Positions 51,451 through 60,553 of a stretch of DNA of 64,000 nucleotides are shown piece after piece (position 1 is the stretch's first letter; the number at the start of each line of letters is the position of its first letter). Both the position numbers and the translations under genes were made by a program. A model generated the notes under the pieces. The model did no database searches, was not told where the DNA came from, and was given only the letters and a program-made list of their open reading frames with translations. Source of the stretch: Phycisphaerae bacterium. Lineage in GTDB: Bacteria; Planctomycetota; Phycisphaerae; Phycisphaerales; UBA1924. Where the stretch lies: the NCBI GenBank assembly GCA_030432905.1, contig JAUILU010000002.1, forward strand, positions 262,084-326,083, in the 5' to 3' direction.

Positions 51451-52328
51451 GGCAGGACGAGCGATTTCAGGCCCGTCCTGAGTTCTTTACGCACGGATGC
51501 TGGGGTTGAGCCGTAGCGAGCGGCGAACTCTCGCCCGAAGTGGCTCTGGTCGCAGAAGCCCGCGTCGATCGCGATGCCGGCGATCGGCTTGTCCGAAGTG
51601 AGCAGCGCGTCGGCTGCGATCTGGAGCCTCCTGATGCGCAGGTACTCGCCGATTGTGACGCCCAGCCGTTGCCTGAACGTGCGCGCCAGATGCGAGGGGT
51701 TCAGGTTCTCGTCGGTCGCGATGTCGCGCACCGTCAGTCCCTCGACGGGGTCATCGAACAAACGCTGACGCACGCGCACGAGCCAGCCGGGCCAGTCGGT
51801 CTCTCCCGACTCATCGCCGGCGATCGAGCTCTCCATCTCGAGGCACCAGCCCTCGATCGACGCGAGCGAGGCCTCGTCGCCCTTGATGATCTCGCGCATG
51901 ATCGAGAGCATCGGGCCCGGGTTGGGCTCGGCGAGCGGGTCAACACTCACGACCTCGCCGCCCGGCCTGATCGCGTGAAGCACGAGCGCGCCGTCGGGGC
52001 CGAAACTTGTTCTGTGCTCGACGCCCGCGCCGTAGTACTGGGCCGTGCCCGCGAGCTTGCCCCGGTTGAACTTCCAGTACCGCTCGTCGCTCGTGCCCGC
52101 GAGTGTGAGGTGGAACGACGAGAACTCGTGCGAGTGCCAGCCAAGCCCCTCGCCCGGCGGGTACTTGGCTAGCGCGATGAGCCAGTCGCCCGCGCGGTCC
52201 GCCCAGAGCGTCCGCGTGCCGGGCGGGTCGAGGTTGACCTCGGATGTCTTGGATCCTGTGCGCAAAGCCCTGTTCCCTCTCTGATTCCAGTCTATCTGGG
52301 CCGACCCGTGCTTAGAAGGGGCGCGCAT
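51447..52328 (-). CDS. AraC-family transcriptional regulator
   Basis: 293 residues. The C-terminal double helix-turn-helix reads GLTVRDIATDENLNPSHLAR then RTFRQRLGVTIGEYL for the first motif and IAGIAIDAGFCDQSHFGREF then AARYGSTPASVRKE for the second, typical of the AraC/XylS DNA-binding domain. The N-terminal half (about 1-150) is a cupin-like sensor domain (GLGWHSHEFSSFHLTLAG with two histidines). Effector and targets are unknown. Divergent from the dockerin-tailed gene at 52406, 77 bases away, which it may regulate. The extreme N-terminus is uncertain. Confidence 0.9.
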   Translation of the reverse strand: MRAPSKHGSAQIDWNQRGNRALRTGSKTSEVNLDPPGTRTLWADRAGDWLIALAKYPPGEGLGWHSHEFSSFHLTLAGTSDERYWKFNRGKLAGTAQYYGAGVEHRTSFGPDGALVLHAIRPGGEVVSVDPLAEPNPGPMLSIMREIIKGDEASLASIEGWCLEMESSIAGDESGETDWPGWLVRVRQRLFDDPVEGLTVRDIATDENLNPSHLARTFRQRLGVTIGEYLRIRRLQIAADALLTSDKPIAGIAIDAGFCDQSHFGREFAARYGSTPASVRKELRTGLKSLVLP

Positions 52329-52405
52329 ACGCGGTTCTATCTATGCACCGATTCCGCGGGGAAACTCCGGTCATATCGGACACGAAACCAAAAGGAGATC
52401 CCCAT

Positions 52406-53380
52406 ATGTTCCGCAGAGTCACACCAGCCGCCCTCGTGCTCGCCGCCTCCACCGCCGGGGCGCAGGACTGCGCGATGCTCGACCTCAACGGTTGCGGCTG
52501 CGTCAACGTCTTCTCGTACTCGATCATGCTCCAGCTCGTCAGCGACGGCGGGCCCAGCATCGCAGACTTCGACAACGACGGCGACACCGACGGCACCGAC
52601 CTCGCCTTCTTCGCGGCAAACTTCAACTCGTGCGCATCGTCCAACACCATGTCGACCGGGTACGCAGAGACCGCGCCCTACATGACGCTCGACATCGGCA
52701 CCTACCCCCAGCCCGACGGCAGCATGTCCTACGACATCCTCGTCCAGCTCCCGAGCGCCGACGCCGAACTGGTGGGTGTCACTCACGCAACATTCACACA
52801 GGGCGGCGACCCGGTGTTCGACGACACTACCGCGTCCGGCAGCGGGGGGGTGCACCTGCCGATTCCTGAATCGATCTACAACTCGCTCAACGTGCCGTTC
52901 GATTCGTACATCACGATCGGCGACCGCTCGGGCGAGCCAAGCCCGGTTGTTCCGCTGGCGATCAACCTCGACGCCAGCGCGTGGGAAAACGACCGCGAGA
53001 TCCAGGCACCCGACGGCTGGACGCCCGACATCGTCGCGGTTGGCACGCCTTCAAGCCCCGGCCGGGGTGATGCAGCGGGCAACGCCGACAACAAAGTTCT
53101 TATCGCGTCGCTCGTCGGAAACATGGGCATCGGTAGTTTCGGGATCGCCTACACGCACGACGGGCATCTGTACGTCGCCGAAGCCGGCGCAACGATCAAC
53201 GCGAACCCGTGCCCCGCGGACGTGATCTACGACGGCAGCCTGACGGCGATCGACTTCACCGGCTGGGTCAGCGCGTTCAACGACGGCCGGGCCGAGTGCG
53301 ATCAGAACTACGACGGCAGGTGCACACCCACCGACTTCTCGGCGTGGATTCACAACTTCACGACCAATTGCGGGAGATAA
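52406..53380 (+). CDS. Secreted protein with dockerin-like modules at both ends
   Basis: 324 residues from ATG MFRRVTPAALVLAASTAGAQ, with AAAGGAGAT upstream. The mature protein starts with CAMLDLNGCGCVNVFSY, followed by DFDNDGDTDGTDLAFF and NFNSC, a Ca-loop/helix unit that resembles a dockerin half. A central beta-rich domain of about 190 residues (YDILVQLPSADAELVGVTHA) is not recognised. The C-terminal tail (269-324) is CPADVIYDGSLTAIDF and CDQNYDGRCTPTDF, ending NCGR. It is divergently transcribed from the AraC-type gene. Confidence 0.78.
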   Translation: MFRRVTPAALVLAASTAGAQDCAMLDLNGCGCVNVFSYSIMLQLVSDGGPSIADFDNDGDTDGTDLAFFAANFNSCASSNTMSTGYAETAPYMTLDIGTYPQPDGSMSYDILVQLPSADAELVGVTHATFTQGGDPVFDDTTASGSGGVHLPIPESIYNSLNVPFDSYITIGDRSGEPSPVVPLAINLDASAWENDREIQAPDGWTPDIVAVGTPSSPGRGDAAGNADNKVLIASLVGNMGIGSFGIAYTHDGHLYVAEAGATINANPCPADVIYDGSLTAIDFTGWVSAFNDGRAECDQNYDGRCTPTDFSAWIHNFTTNCGR

Positions 53381-53495
53381 TCGCCCGATAACAGCGGAAC
53401 CCGTTACACTCGCCTCCCGTATCGTGGACAGACCGTTCCGGCGGCGCACGCTGTCGGTATCGGGGTCCGAATCGAAGCGAAGGGGAGTGAATCCG

Positions 53496-55478
53496 ATGAA
53501 GAGGTCTGTTGTGAAGGCCGCGGCGATGGTCGCGGCGGGGGGAATCTGTCAACTCACGTCGGCGCAGTCGGCCCAGCCCGAGCCCGCGATGCGGCTTGTC
53601 TCGGCGCCCGTTGTCAACGCGCCCGCCGAGACGCAGTACGCGCTGCCAGTCGTCATGAACGCCGACGCGTTCGCTAGTGGATCGGTAAGCTTCCCGCTCG
53701 ATGTGAACCTGAACGTCCGCGCAAGCGTGACCAAAACGCAGATCCACTCCGACGTCTCCACCGGCTGGTCCGGGTCACTTGAGGGCGTCGAGTTCGGCTC
53801 GTTCAGTTTCGTCCAGTACGAAGACGCCTTCCACGGCGCGATCTGGGCGGGCGAGCACGGCACGTTCGAGGTCCGCGACTCGGGCCAGGACGATGCGCAG
53901 GGCAACGACATCTACAACCTCATCAAGCTGGACATGTCCAAGTTCGCAGGCTGCGGCAACGACCAGTTCCCGGTGCACGGCAAGGCTGCGCAGATCGCGG
54001 CCGCCAACCGCAGCATCGGCATGGCGAAAGAAATGGCCGGCACAGATGATCGGGGCGCGGGCAACGGCAACACCGGCGTCACCATCCCGGGCTTCGAGCC
54101 GGTGCTCGATGACGGCTCGGTCATCGATGTGATGATCGTCTACACCGCCGAGGCAAGGCAGGGATGGGGCGGAACGAATCAGATCCTCGCGCTGACGCAG
54201 AACTGCATCAACACCTCGAACTCGGCCTACGCCAACAGCGACATCGGGCCGCTGGTTCTGAATCTTGTTCATACAGAGGAAGTCAACTACTCCGAAACCG
54301 GATCGGCGAGCACCGACCTCGGTCGGCTTCAGGGCACGAACGACGGCTTCATCGACAACGTCCACCAACTCCGCGACACGCACGCGGCCGACCTTGTCGC
54401 CATGCTCGTTGACAGCTTCAACGCCTGCGGCATCGGCTATCTCTCGCCGTTTACAGCCGCCAACGGCTTCACCGTGACCGACACCGGCTGCGCCGTGGGC
54501 AACCTCAGCTTCCCGCACGAGATCGGCCACAACATGGGCGCCACGCACGACCGCGACAACGCGGGCGGTGCCGTCTACAGCTACGCCTACGGCCATCGTT
54601 GGAACGGGACCAACGGTCAGCTGTACCGCTCGGTCATGGCGTACTCGCCCGGCTCGCGTGTGCCGTACTTCTCGAACCCCGACATCAACTACCAGGGCAC
54701 ACCGACTGGCGTGAACAACTCCGAAGACAACGCCCGCTGCCACGACAACACCCGTGAGAGCGTCGCCAACTTCCGCGATTCCAACGGGTGCATCGACTTC
54801 AGCATCTTCTCCGGGCCGAGTTCTCAGGACGCGTGCATCGGTGATGACGTGACGCTGAGCGCAAACGTCTCGGGCAACATCGGTTTGCTTACCTTCGAGT
54901 GGCGCAAAGACGGGCAGCTTCTCGGCGAAACATCGAACGTGCTGCAACTGAACAACATCGACGCTTCCGACGCCGGTTCGTACGTGCTGACGGTGATCGA
55001 GCCTTGCAGCAGCGAGTCGACCACGCCCGCGGTTTTGACCGTGAACGACGCTGTTGCGTTTACTCAGCAGCCGCAGTCGCAGTCTGTGAACGAGGGCGAG
55101 AACGCCAGCTTCACAGTCGCGGGCACCGGCATCGACGCGTACCAGTGGTTCGGACCGAACGGGTTCCTCGCGTTCGAAGAAAGCGCCACACTCAGCCTGG
55201 CGAACGTAACAGCCGCAGACGCGGGCGACTACTACTGCTTCATCAACGGCTTCTGCAACACCGCGGGCCTGAACTCACAGGTCGCAACTCTTACCGTGAA
55301 CACAATTCCGGAATGTCTCGCGGATGTGAACGGCGACGGCTCGCTCACACCGACTGATTTCACCGCGTGGGTCGGCGCGTATAACAACAACCTGCCGGAA
55401 TGCGACCAGAATAACGATGGTTTATGCACGCCCACCGATTTCACCGCGTGGGTCGCGAATTTCAATTCAGGCTGCTAA
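53496..55478 (+). CDS. Secreted reprolysin-like zinc metalloprotease with Ig-like domains and GC-type dockerin tail
   Basis: 660 residues from ATG MKRSVVKAAAMVAAGG, with AAGGGGAG upstream. The signal peptide ends in TSAQS. A propeptide-like region (about 30-205) is followed by a metzincin domain with zinc motif HEIGHNMGATH at 341-351 (HExxHxxGxxH) and a Met-turn candidate YRSVMAYSPGSRVPYFS downstream, as in M12B-like peptidases. Two Ig-like domains (about 440-600) contain TFEWRKDGQLL and AYQWFGPNGF. The tail (607-660) is CLADVNGDGSLTPTDF and CDQNNDGLCTPTDF, ending GC. It is probably a surface-associated protease. Confidence 0.9.
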   Translation: MKRSVVKAAAMVAAGGICQLTSAQSAQPEPAMRLVSAPVVNAPAETQYALPVVMNADAFASGSVSFPLDVNLNVRASVTKTQIHSDVSTGWSGSLEGVEFGSFSFVQYEDAFHGAIWAGEHGTFEVRDSGQDDAQGNDIYNLIKLDMSKFAGCGNDQFPVHGKAAQIAAANRSIGMAKEMAGTDDRGAGNGNTGVTIPGFEPVLDDGSVIDVMIVYTAEARQGWGGTNQILALTQNCINTSNSAYANSDIGPLVLNLVHTEEVNYSETGSASTDLGRLQGTNDGFIDNVHQLRDTHAADLVAMLVDSFNACGIGYLSPFTAANGFTVTDTGCAVGNLSFPHEIGHNMGATHDRDNAGGAVYSYAYGHRWNGTNGQLYRSVMAYSPGSRVPYFSNPDINYQGTPTGVNNSEDNARCHDNTRESVANFRDSNGCIDFSIFSGPSSQDACIGDDVTLSANVSGNIGLLTFEWRKDGQLLGETSNVLQLNNIDASDAGSYVLTVIEPCSSESTTPAVLTVNDAVAFTQQPQSQSVNEGENASFTVAGTGIDAYQWFGPNGFLAFEESATLSLANVTAADAGDYYCFINGFCNTAGLNSQVATLTVNTIPECLADVNGDGSLTPTDFTAWVGAYNNNLPECDQNNDGLCTPTDFTAWVANFNSGC

Positions 55479-55612
55479 ACACACACAGAACGCGGCGCAA
55501 ATAAACCGAAATCAACAATCAACCATGCTCCGATATCTGGTACTCTCGGGTCCAGAATCGGGGCATGTTTGTGCGCCGAACGACTCGTATGTAACCGGGG
55601 AGGTTCGTTCAT

Positions 55613-58171
55613 ATGTCTATCCGTTATTCGCATATTCACTCCATCGCCGCTGCGTCGGCACTCATCGCAACGCCGGTCTCTGCGCAGCAGGTGTTCTTCG
55701 GCGACACCGATCTCATCGAGATCCGCGAGCAGGTCCTGCTGTCTGAAGACGGCGATATGCCGTTTGTCTCCGCGGACTTTCCCGCGAGCGCGCTGGTTAG
55801 TTTGATGGGAGAGCCCGCGAGCATCTCCGCGCTCACACTCGACCCGGCGACGTTGCTCTCGACCGGTTCCGATCCAGAGGGCGACCAGCCAACGTCGGTG
55901 AAGTACCTGCCCGACGGCAGCGAAGTGCTCATCGCCCACGCGGCAAGCAAAACAATCGTCCGATTCGACGCTAACACGCTCGCGTTCATCGGCGCGATCA
56001 ACCTGACGTACCAACCAATCGACATGGATATAGCGCCCGACGGCTCGGTCGCCGTCTGCGCGAACCTCGCCGACGACACCGCGACGATCGTCGATCTCAC
56101 AACGATGACCGAGTCCGCGATCGTTCCCGTTGGTGACGGGCCGGGCCGGGTGCACATCTCGGGCGACAGCGCGTACGCCGCGGTCGGCAACGCCTTCGAG
56201 AGCACACTCAGCGTGATCTCGCTGGCGACCAACACGGTCGAGCGCACGGTCCCGACCCCGGGGTTCGTGAGCACCATCTCGTTCTCTCCCGAGGCCGGCG
56301 CGTTCCAGGTGCAGTACAACGAGCACCCGTTCATCGACAACACAACCGTCCTCTTCCCGGGTTACTTCGACGCGACGATCGATCTGATCGACGTGACAAC
56401 CGGTGCTGTCACGAGCATCCCGTCTGCGAACAACCCGCGCGGCGTGGGCGTGAGCGCCGACGGCTCGACCGCCGCGGTTGTGCATCCGTTCTCCAACCGC
56501 ACCCTGACTGTGATCGACGTCGCGACCAAGACCGTCGCCAACACGTTCACATCACCCGATGACCTGTGGGGCCCGATCTCGCTCAACAACGACGGCACGA
56601 GCGCCGCCGTCGCGATCCAGAACGCGACCAAGTTTGCCGACCTCACCACCGGCTCGTTCGGCAGCTCGCTCAACACCGCAAGCGTCAACCAGATGCACAC
56701 GACCGCCGACGGCCAGTACGCGGTCGCGGTCGGCTTCCGCGGCAGCCTGCTCAGCTTCGCCAGCGAAACACTCGTCAAGGACCTCAACAACCAGGTCTCC
56801 TGCACCATCGGCGGCGTCAGCCCGACCGACGCGCAGGTCGCGATGTGTTCCACCACGTTCGGTGAGGACCTCGTGGTCATGTCCACCAACGGAGCCGCGG
56901 GCACGCTCGAGTTCTTCGGCCCGTCAGGCCCGCCGCCCGAGGGCGACAAGTGCCGGACCAGCGCCGTCAGCGCCGACGGCAGCGTCGCCATCGGTGTCAA
57001 CATCTTCAGCGACACCGCCACCATCTTCGATGGCAACGGCAACGTGACCGGCTACGCCCCGACCGGCATGCGCCCCGCCGATGTCGCCATCACGCCCGAC
57101 GGCACGACCGCTGTTGTCTCCAACCTCGACTCGTTCTTCGTGACTGTCATCGACGTGGCAACCGCGACCTCGACCGAGATCCCCATCGGCAGGCGCGCTT
57201 CGCAGGTCGAGATCTCACCCGACGGAACGTACGCCTACGTGGGTGTGCTCGCCGACGGTGACGGTGTCTACCGCATCAACCTCAACACCCTCTCGGTTGA
57301 GGGCGCCAAAATCACGACCGGCAACATGGGCTCGGTCGGCTACACCTACAGCCAGACCTCAGACATGAAGCTCTCGCCCGATGGCAAAACGCTCGCGGTC
57401 TGCGGCTCGTTCGATGACCTCATCACGTTCATCGACACCGAAAACTGGGCGTTCATGTACGACCTTGGCACCGGTGACTTCCCGACACGCGCCGCGTTCA
57501 GCTCCGACGGCTCGAACCTATTCATCGCGGTCAAAAACACCGACACGATCGAGGTCTTCAACGAGCTTGTGGCCGGTGTCTGGGTCCCCGCGGGCAGCAT
57601 CAGCGTCGGCGATCAGCCGTTCGATATGGTGATCTCGGACGACGGCAACGATCTGTATGTTTCCAACTGGTTCGATACCAACATCGGCGTAGTCGATGTT
57701 AACCTGCTCAGCCAGACCTCAACAGTCCCGACCACGGACCGCATCACGGGCATGGTCCTCTCCAGTGACGGCGCAACGCTCTACGCCGCAAGCGGAAGCA
57801 GCACCACAACCGTCGGCGCGGGCATCTTCGAGACAACCAACTCGGGCCAGATCGAACACATCGACCTCGGCACCAACTCCATCGTCGATACCGACGACAT
57901 CGGATTCATTCCCGCGATGCTCTCGGCCAGCGACGACCGCTCGGTCATCGCGATGCCATCGCCGCCCGCCGACGGTCTGATCCTGACAGGTGAAGAGGGC
58001 GATGACTGCCTTGCCGACGTCAACGGTGACGGCATGCTCAGCCCGACGGACTTCTCCGCCTGGGTTGGCGCGTTCAACACAGGCGCTCCCGAGTGCGACC
58101 AGAACGGCGACGGCATGTGCACACCGACGGACTTCACCGCCTGGGTCGGAAACTACAACGCGGGCTGCTAA
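55613..58171 (+). CDS. Secreted YVTN/WD40-like beta-propeller with GC-type dockerin tail
   Basis: 852 residues from ATG MSIRYSHIHSIAAASALIAT, with GGGAGG upstream; signal peptide ends in SAQQ. The body is a series of blades with the pattern of bacterial YVTN propellers: SVKYLPDGSEVLIAHAASKT, IDMDIAPDGSVAVCAN, ADVAITPDGTTAVVSNLDSF and VEISPDGTYAYVGV, each followed by a valine-rich strand and a DVAT or TVID motif. Such propellers often bind surface partners or quinones; no enzymatic residues are visible. The tail (799-852) is CLADVNGDGMLSPTDF and CDQNGDGMCTPTDF, ending NAGC. A good hairpin terminator follows. Confidence 0.88.
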   Translation: MSIRYSHIHSIAAASALIATPVSAQQVFFGDTDLIEIREQVLLSEDGDMPFVSADFPASALVSLMGEPASISALTLDPATLLSTGSDPEGDQPTSVKYLPDGSEVLIAHAASKTIVRFDANTLAFIGAINLTYQPIDMDIAPDGSVAVCANLADDTATIVDLTTMTESAIVPVGDGPGRVHISGDSAYAAVGNAFESTLSVISLATNTVERTVPTPGFVSTISFSPEAGAFQVQYNEHPFIDNTTVLFPGYFDATIDLIDVTTGAVTSIPSANNPRGVGVSADGSTAAVVHPFSNRTLTVIDVATKTVANTFTSPDDLWGPISLNNDGTSAAVAIQNATKFADLTTGSFGSSLNTASVNQMHTTADGQYAVAVGFRGSLLSFASETLVKDLNNQVSCTIGGVSPTDAQVAMCSTTFGEDLVVMSTNGAAGTLEFFGPSGPPPEGDKCRTSAVSADGSVAIGVNIFSDTATIFDGNGNVTGYAPTGMRPADVAITPDGTTAVVSNLDSFFVTVIDVATATSTEIPIGRRASQVEISPDGTYAYVGVLADGDGVYRINLNTLSVEGAKITTGNMGSVGYTYSQTSDMKLSPDGKTLAVCGSFDDLITFIDTENWAFMYDLGTGDFPTRAAFSSDGSNLFIAVKNTDTIEVFNELVAGVWVPAGSISVGDQPFDMVISDDGNDLYVSNWFDTNIGVVDVNLLSQTSTVPTTDRITGMVLSSDGATLYAASGSSTTTVGAGIFETTNSGQIEHIDLGTNSIVDTDDIGFIPAMLSASDDRSVIAMPSPPADGLILTGEEGDDCLADVNGDGMLSPTDFSAWVGAFNTGAPECDQNGDGMCTPTDFTAWVGNYNAGC

Positions 58172-58197
58172 GAAGCCAGCAACAAAGCCAATCAGAT

Positions 58198-58229
58198 GTG
58201 CCCCGTACAGCCTGTGCGGGGCACTTTTT
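58198..58229 (+). terminator. Hairpin terminator after beta-propeller gene
   Basis: GTGCCCCG (58198-58205) and CGGGGCAC (58217-58224) form a perfect 8-bp stem with an 11-base loop, followed by TTTTT. Confidence 0.92.
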
Positions 58230-58327
58230 CATTATCTCAGGCCGCTGTGAAGCGCCCCGCTCCAGATTCTCGCGTGTTGCTCCAGAGCATCCGTTCCGCT
58301 CGTGGCACACAAGACCCGGAGACTCAT

Positions 58328-60163
58328 ATGAACACCAAACTGAACACAGCCGCGGCTCTCATCGCCGCTCTCGCAGCAACCAACGCGCTCGGCCAGACCA
58401 CCATCCCGGGCGATGTCATCATCGGCGAAGGGGAATTGCTCGTGGTCGGCGACGACACGACCTTCACCGGCAGCCTCACGCTCGAAGCAGGCTCGTCGGT
58501 CGAGTTCGCAAACAGCGCCTCGCTCACCATCGCCCCGGGCGCGAGCATCAGCGCGCTCGGCACCGAAGCCATGCCGGTACTCGTCTCGGCTGAGACCGGT
58601 GTCTGGGACGGCTTCCACCTCGATGACAACAGCACAGGCAACTTCGTGCACACGCACATGACCGGCTTCGGTTTCACCGCGATCGAATCGGGCGACGGCC
58701 CGCTGTCGATCACCAACTGCAGATTCGCGGACGAGCCGGGCTTCAACGTGCAGGGCTCGAGCCTTCGCCGAGTCATCGCCGTGTTCGGCTCAAGCTCGCT
58801 TACGATCGATAGCAACGTCATCGGGCCGGTCGCCGGCTACCGCGGCGCCAACGGGATTATGGGCACCCAGCACGGCACACCGGGTCAGCCCGGTGGCGCC
58901 GTCTACGGCGTGACCGCTGACGATGTGCAAACGGCGCGCATCACGAACAACAGATTCATCTCAATCGAAGGCGGCGCTGGCGGCCGGGGCGGCAACGGAC
59001 GGAACGGGTCGACCGGGTCCACAGGGTCAAACGCGGGTGTCGGTGGTTCGCCAGGAACCGGCGGCACGGGCGGAGAAGGGGGAGACGGCGGCAACGGTGG
59101 CGCCGGCGGTTTAGCACGCGCTGTTACCGCGTTCGGATCATCAGACCTCGTCATCGCTCAGAACATCATCGAAGACCTCTCGGGCGGCTTCGGCGGCGGC
59201 GGGGGCTCCGGCGGCATCGGCGGTCGCGGCGGCAAGGGCGGCCGGGGCGCTACGGGTGTCATCGGTGACGGCGGTCGCGGCGGCACAGGCGGCCGAGGAG
59301 GACGCGGCGGCGACGGTGGAAACGGCGGCACCTCCGGCGAGGCGCTCGCGTTCTTCTTCGGCGACGCGCCACAAACCGCGTCCATCGCAAACAACACCGT
59401 CTTCGAGATCGTCGCTCGCGAGGGCGGGCCGCGAGGCAACAGAGGATCCGGCGGAGGCGGTGGCCCCGGCGGTGACGGCGGCTCGGCAGGCGTCGGCGGC
59501 AGCACCGGACCGCGCGGCTCAAACGGGCCAACCGGAGCACCGGGCAACTTCGGCCAGACGGGCATCCCGGGAAGAGCCGTCGGCGCGACAAGCTCAACGC
59601 TCGATACGCAACTCCTCGACGGCAACGTTCACAACAACATCTTCACCTTTACCAACATCGGCCCGCGCATCGGGTTCAACGCGATCAACAGCAGCACTAT
59701 GGACATCGCTTCCAACATCGTGAGCGGCGCTTCGTTGATATTCACCGGTTCCGTGACGGGCGATGGGTCTGTCATCACCGCAGCGCCCACCTTTGTCGGC
59801 GGGGGCGACTACACACCCGCGCCCGGTTCACCAGCGATCGATTCGGGCAACAACGCGCTCGTCCCGGCAGAACTCGTGGCCGACTACTTCGGCAACCCTC
59901 GATTCGCAGACGATCTCGCTACCGTCAACACCGGCGTCGGCGATACCTACATCGTTGACATGGGCGCTGTCGAACTCCCGGGCGAAACGCCGAGCGACTG
60001 CCTGGCCGACGTCAACGGCGACGGCATGCTCAGCCCGACGGACTTCTCCGCCTGGGTCGGCGCGTTCAACTCCGGCGCTCCCGAGTGTGACCAGAACGGC
60101 GACGGCATGTGCACCCCGACGGACTTCTCCGCCTGGGTCGGCAACTACAACGCCGGCTGTTAG
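58328..60163 (+). CDS. Secreted beta-helix protein with collagen-like Gly-rich loops and GC-type dockerin tail
   Basis: 611 residues from ATG MNTKLNTAAALIAALAATNA, with CGGAG upstream; signal peptide ends LGQT. After a short barrel region (VIIGEGELLVVGDDTTFTGS) come beta-helix turns. Four glycine-rich inserts at about 167-190, 215-261, 286-337 and 366-418 are each followed by a conserved strand such as ARAVTAFGSSDLVIAQNIIE, so the Gly stretches occupy the same loop of successive turns. They run in Gly triplets (GGTGGEGGDGGNGGAGG; later GPRGSNGPTGAPG, collagen-like). The tail (558-611) is CLADVNGDGMLSPTDF and CDQNGDGMCTPTDF, ending GC. Probably a surface fibre or mesh protein. Confidence 0.85.
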   Translation: MNTKLNTAAALIAALAATNALGQTTIPGDVIIGEGELLVVGDDTTFTGSLTLEAGSSVEFANSASLTIAPGASISALGTEAMPVLVSAETGVWDGFHLDDNSTGNFVHTHMTGFGFTAIESGDGPLSITNCRFADEPGFNVQGSSLRRVIAVFGSSSLTIDSNVIGPVAGYRGANGIMGTQHGTPGQPGGAVYGVTADDVQTARITNNRFISIEGGAGGRGGNGRNGSTGSTGSNAGVGGSPGTGGTGGEGGDGGNGGAGGLARAVTAFGSSDLVIAQNIIEDLSGGFGGGGGSGGIGGRGGKGGRGATGVIGDGGRGGTGGRGGRGGDGGNGGTSGEALAFFFGDAPQTASIANNTVFEIVAREGGPRGNRGSGGGGGPGGDGGSAGVGGSTGPRGSNGPTGAPGNFGQTGIPGRAVGATSSTLDTQLLDGNVHNNIFTFTNIGPRIGFNAINSSTMDIASNIVSGASLIFTGSVTGDGSVITAAPTFVGGGDYTPAPGSPAIDSGNNALVPAELVADYFGNPRFADDLATVNTGVGDTYIVDMGAVELPGETPSDCLADVNGDGMLSPTDFSAWVGAFNSGAPECDQNGDGMCTPTDFSAWVGNYNAGC

Positions 60164-60203
60164 AAACACAACCATTATCAACCGATAATGACCACAACTC
60201 CGG

Positions 60204-60236
60204 AAGCCCCCGCCGATCGCGCGGGGGCTTTCTTTG
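60204..60236 (+). terminator. Hairpin terminator after Gly-rich beta-helix gene
   Basis: AAGCCCCCGC (60204-60213) and GCGGGGGCTT (60221-60230) form a perfect 10-bp stem with a 7-base loop, followed by TCTTTGTG. Confidence 0.9.
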
Positions 60237-60553
60237 TGTGAACAGGCTGTCGGTAAGGTCCAGAGAAACCAGCGCCATTCGCGTGAAATCGGCCTTTGCG
60301 CACTTTGAATACGGGTTTTCAGACTTGCGCCTTGATCCCCGCCGGCGTGTCTGTACGCTGGTGGCTGAGAAGGGATTGGGAGGGACAAGACAAAGCCACG
60401 CCACGCGGCCCCGGTCGCACGGGCAAGCTTTAGGGGTAGGCGGAGCAAGCCTCGATTGGCCATTGTGCCCGGGCAACACAAGCTCGACAGCCGCCCCGGC
60501 CCCCATCCCCTTTTCTATTTTTATGAACAATCAAATCCGCGATCGTGCCGGCG
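60237..60553. other. Intergenic region with possible structured RNA
   Basis: No gene is supported. AAGGGATTGGG (60370-60380) and CCCATCCCCTT (60502-60512) pair in 9 of 11 positions and would enclose about 120 bases, and TTCTATTTTT follows. Between them is a run of short GC repeats (CACGCCACGCGG, GCACGGGC, AGGCGGAGCAAGCC). It did not match the RNase P, tmRNA, SRP RNA or GEMM motifs I could recall. It could be an independent RNA or only a terminator of the minus-strand lipoprotein gene. Confidence 0.3.

Noticed and set aside
3277-60163. Cellulosome-like cohesin/dockerin cluster
   Set aside because: No cohesin domain, scaffoldin or carbohydrate-active catalytic core was seen; the tail ends in Gly-Cys, unlike classical type I dockerins.
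60370-60520. Known ncRNA (SRP RNA, tmRNA, RNase P RNA or GEMM riboswitch)
   Set aside because: Searched by eye for the GGAA tetraloop with AGCAGCC, the GGTTCGAATCCC end, GAGGAAAGTCC and the GCAAAGCC core; none is present in proper form, so only an unnamed structure is reported.
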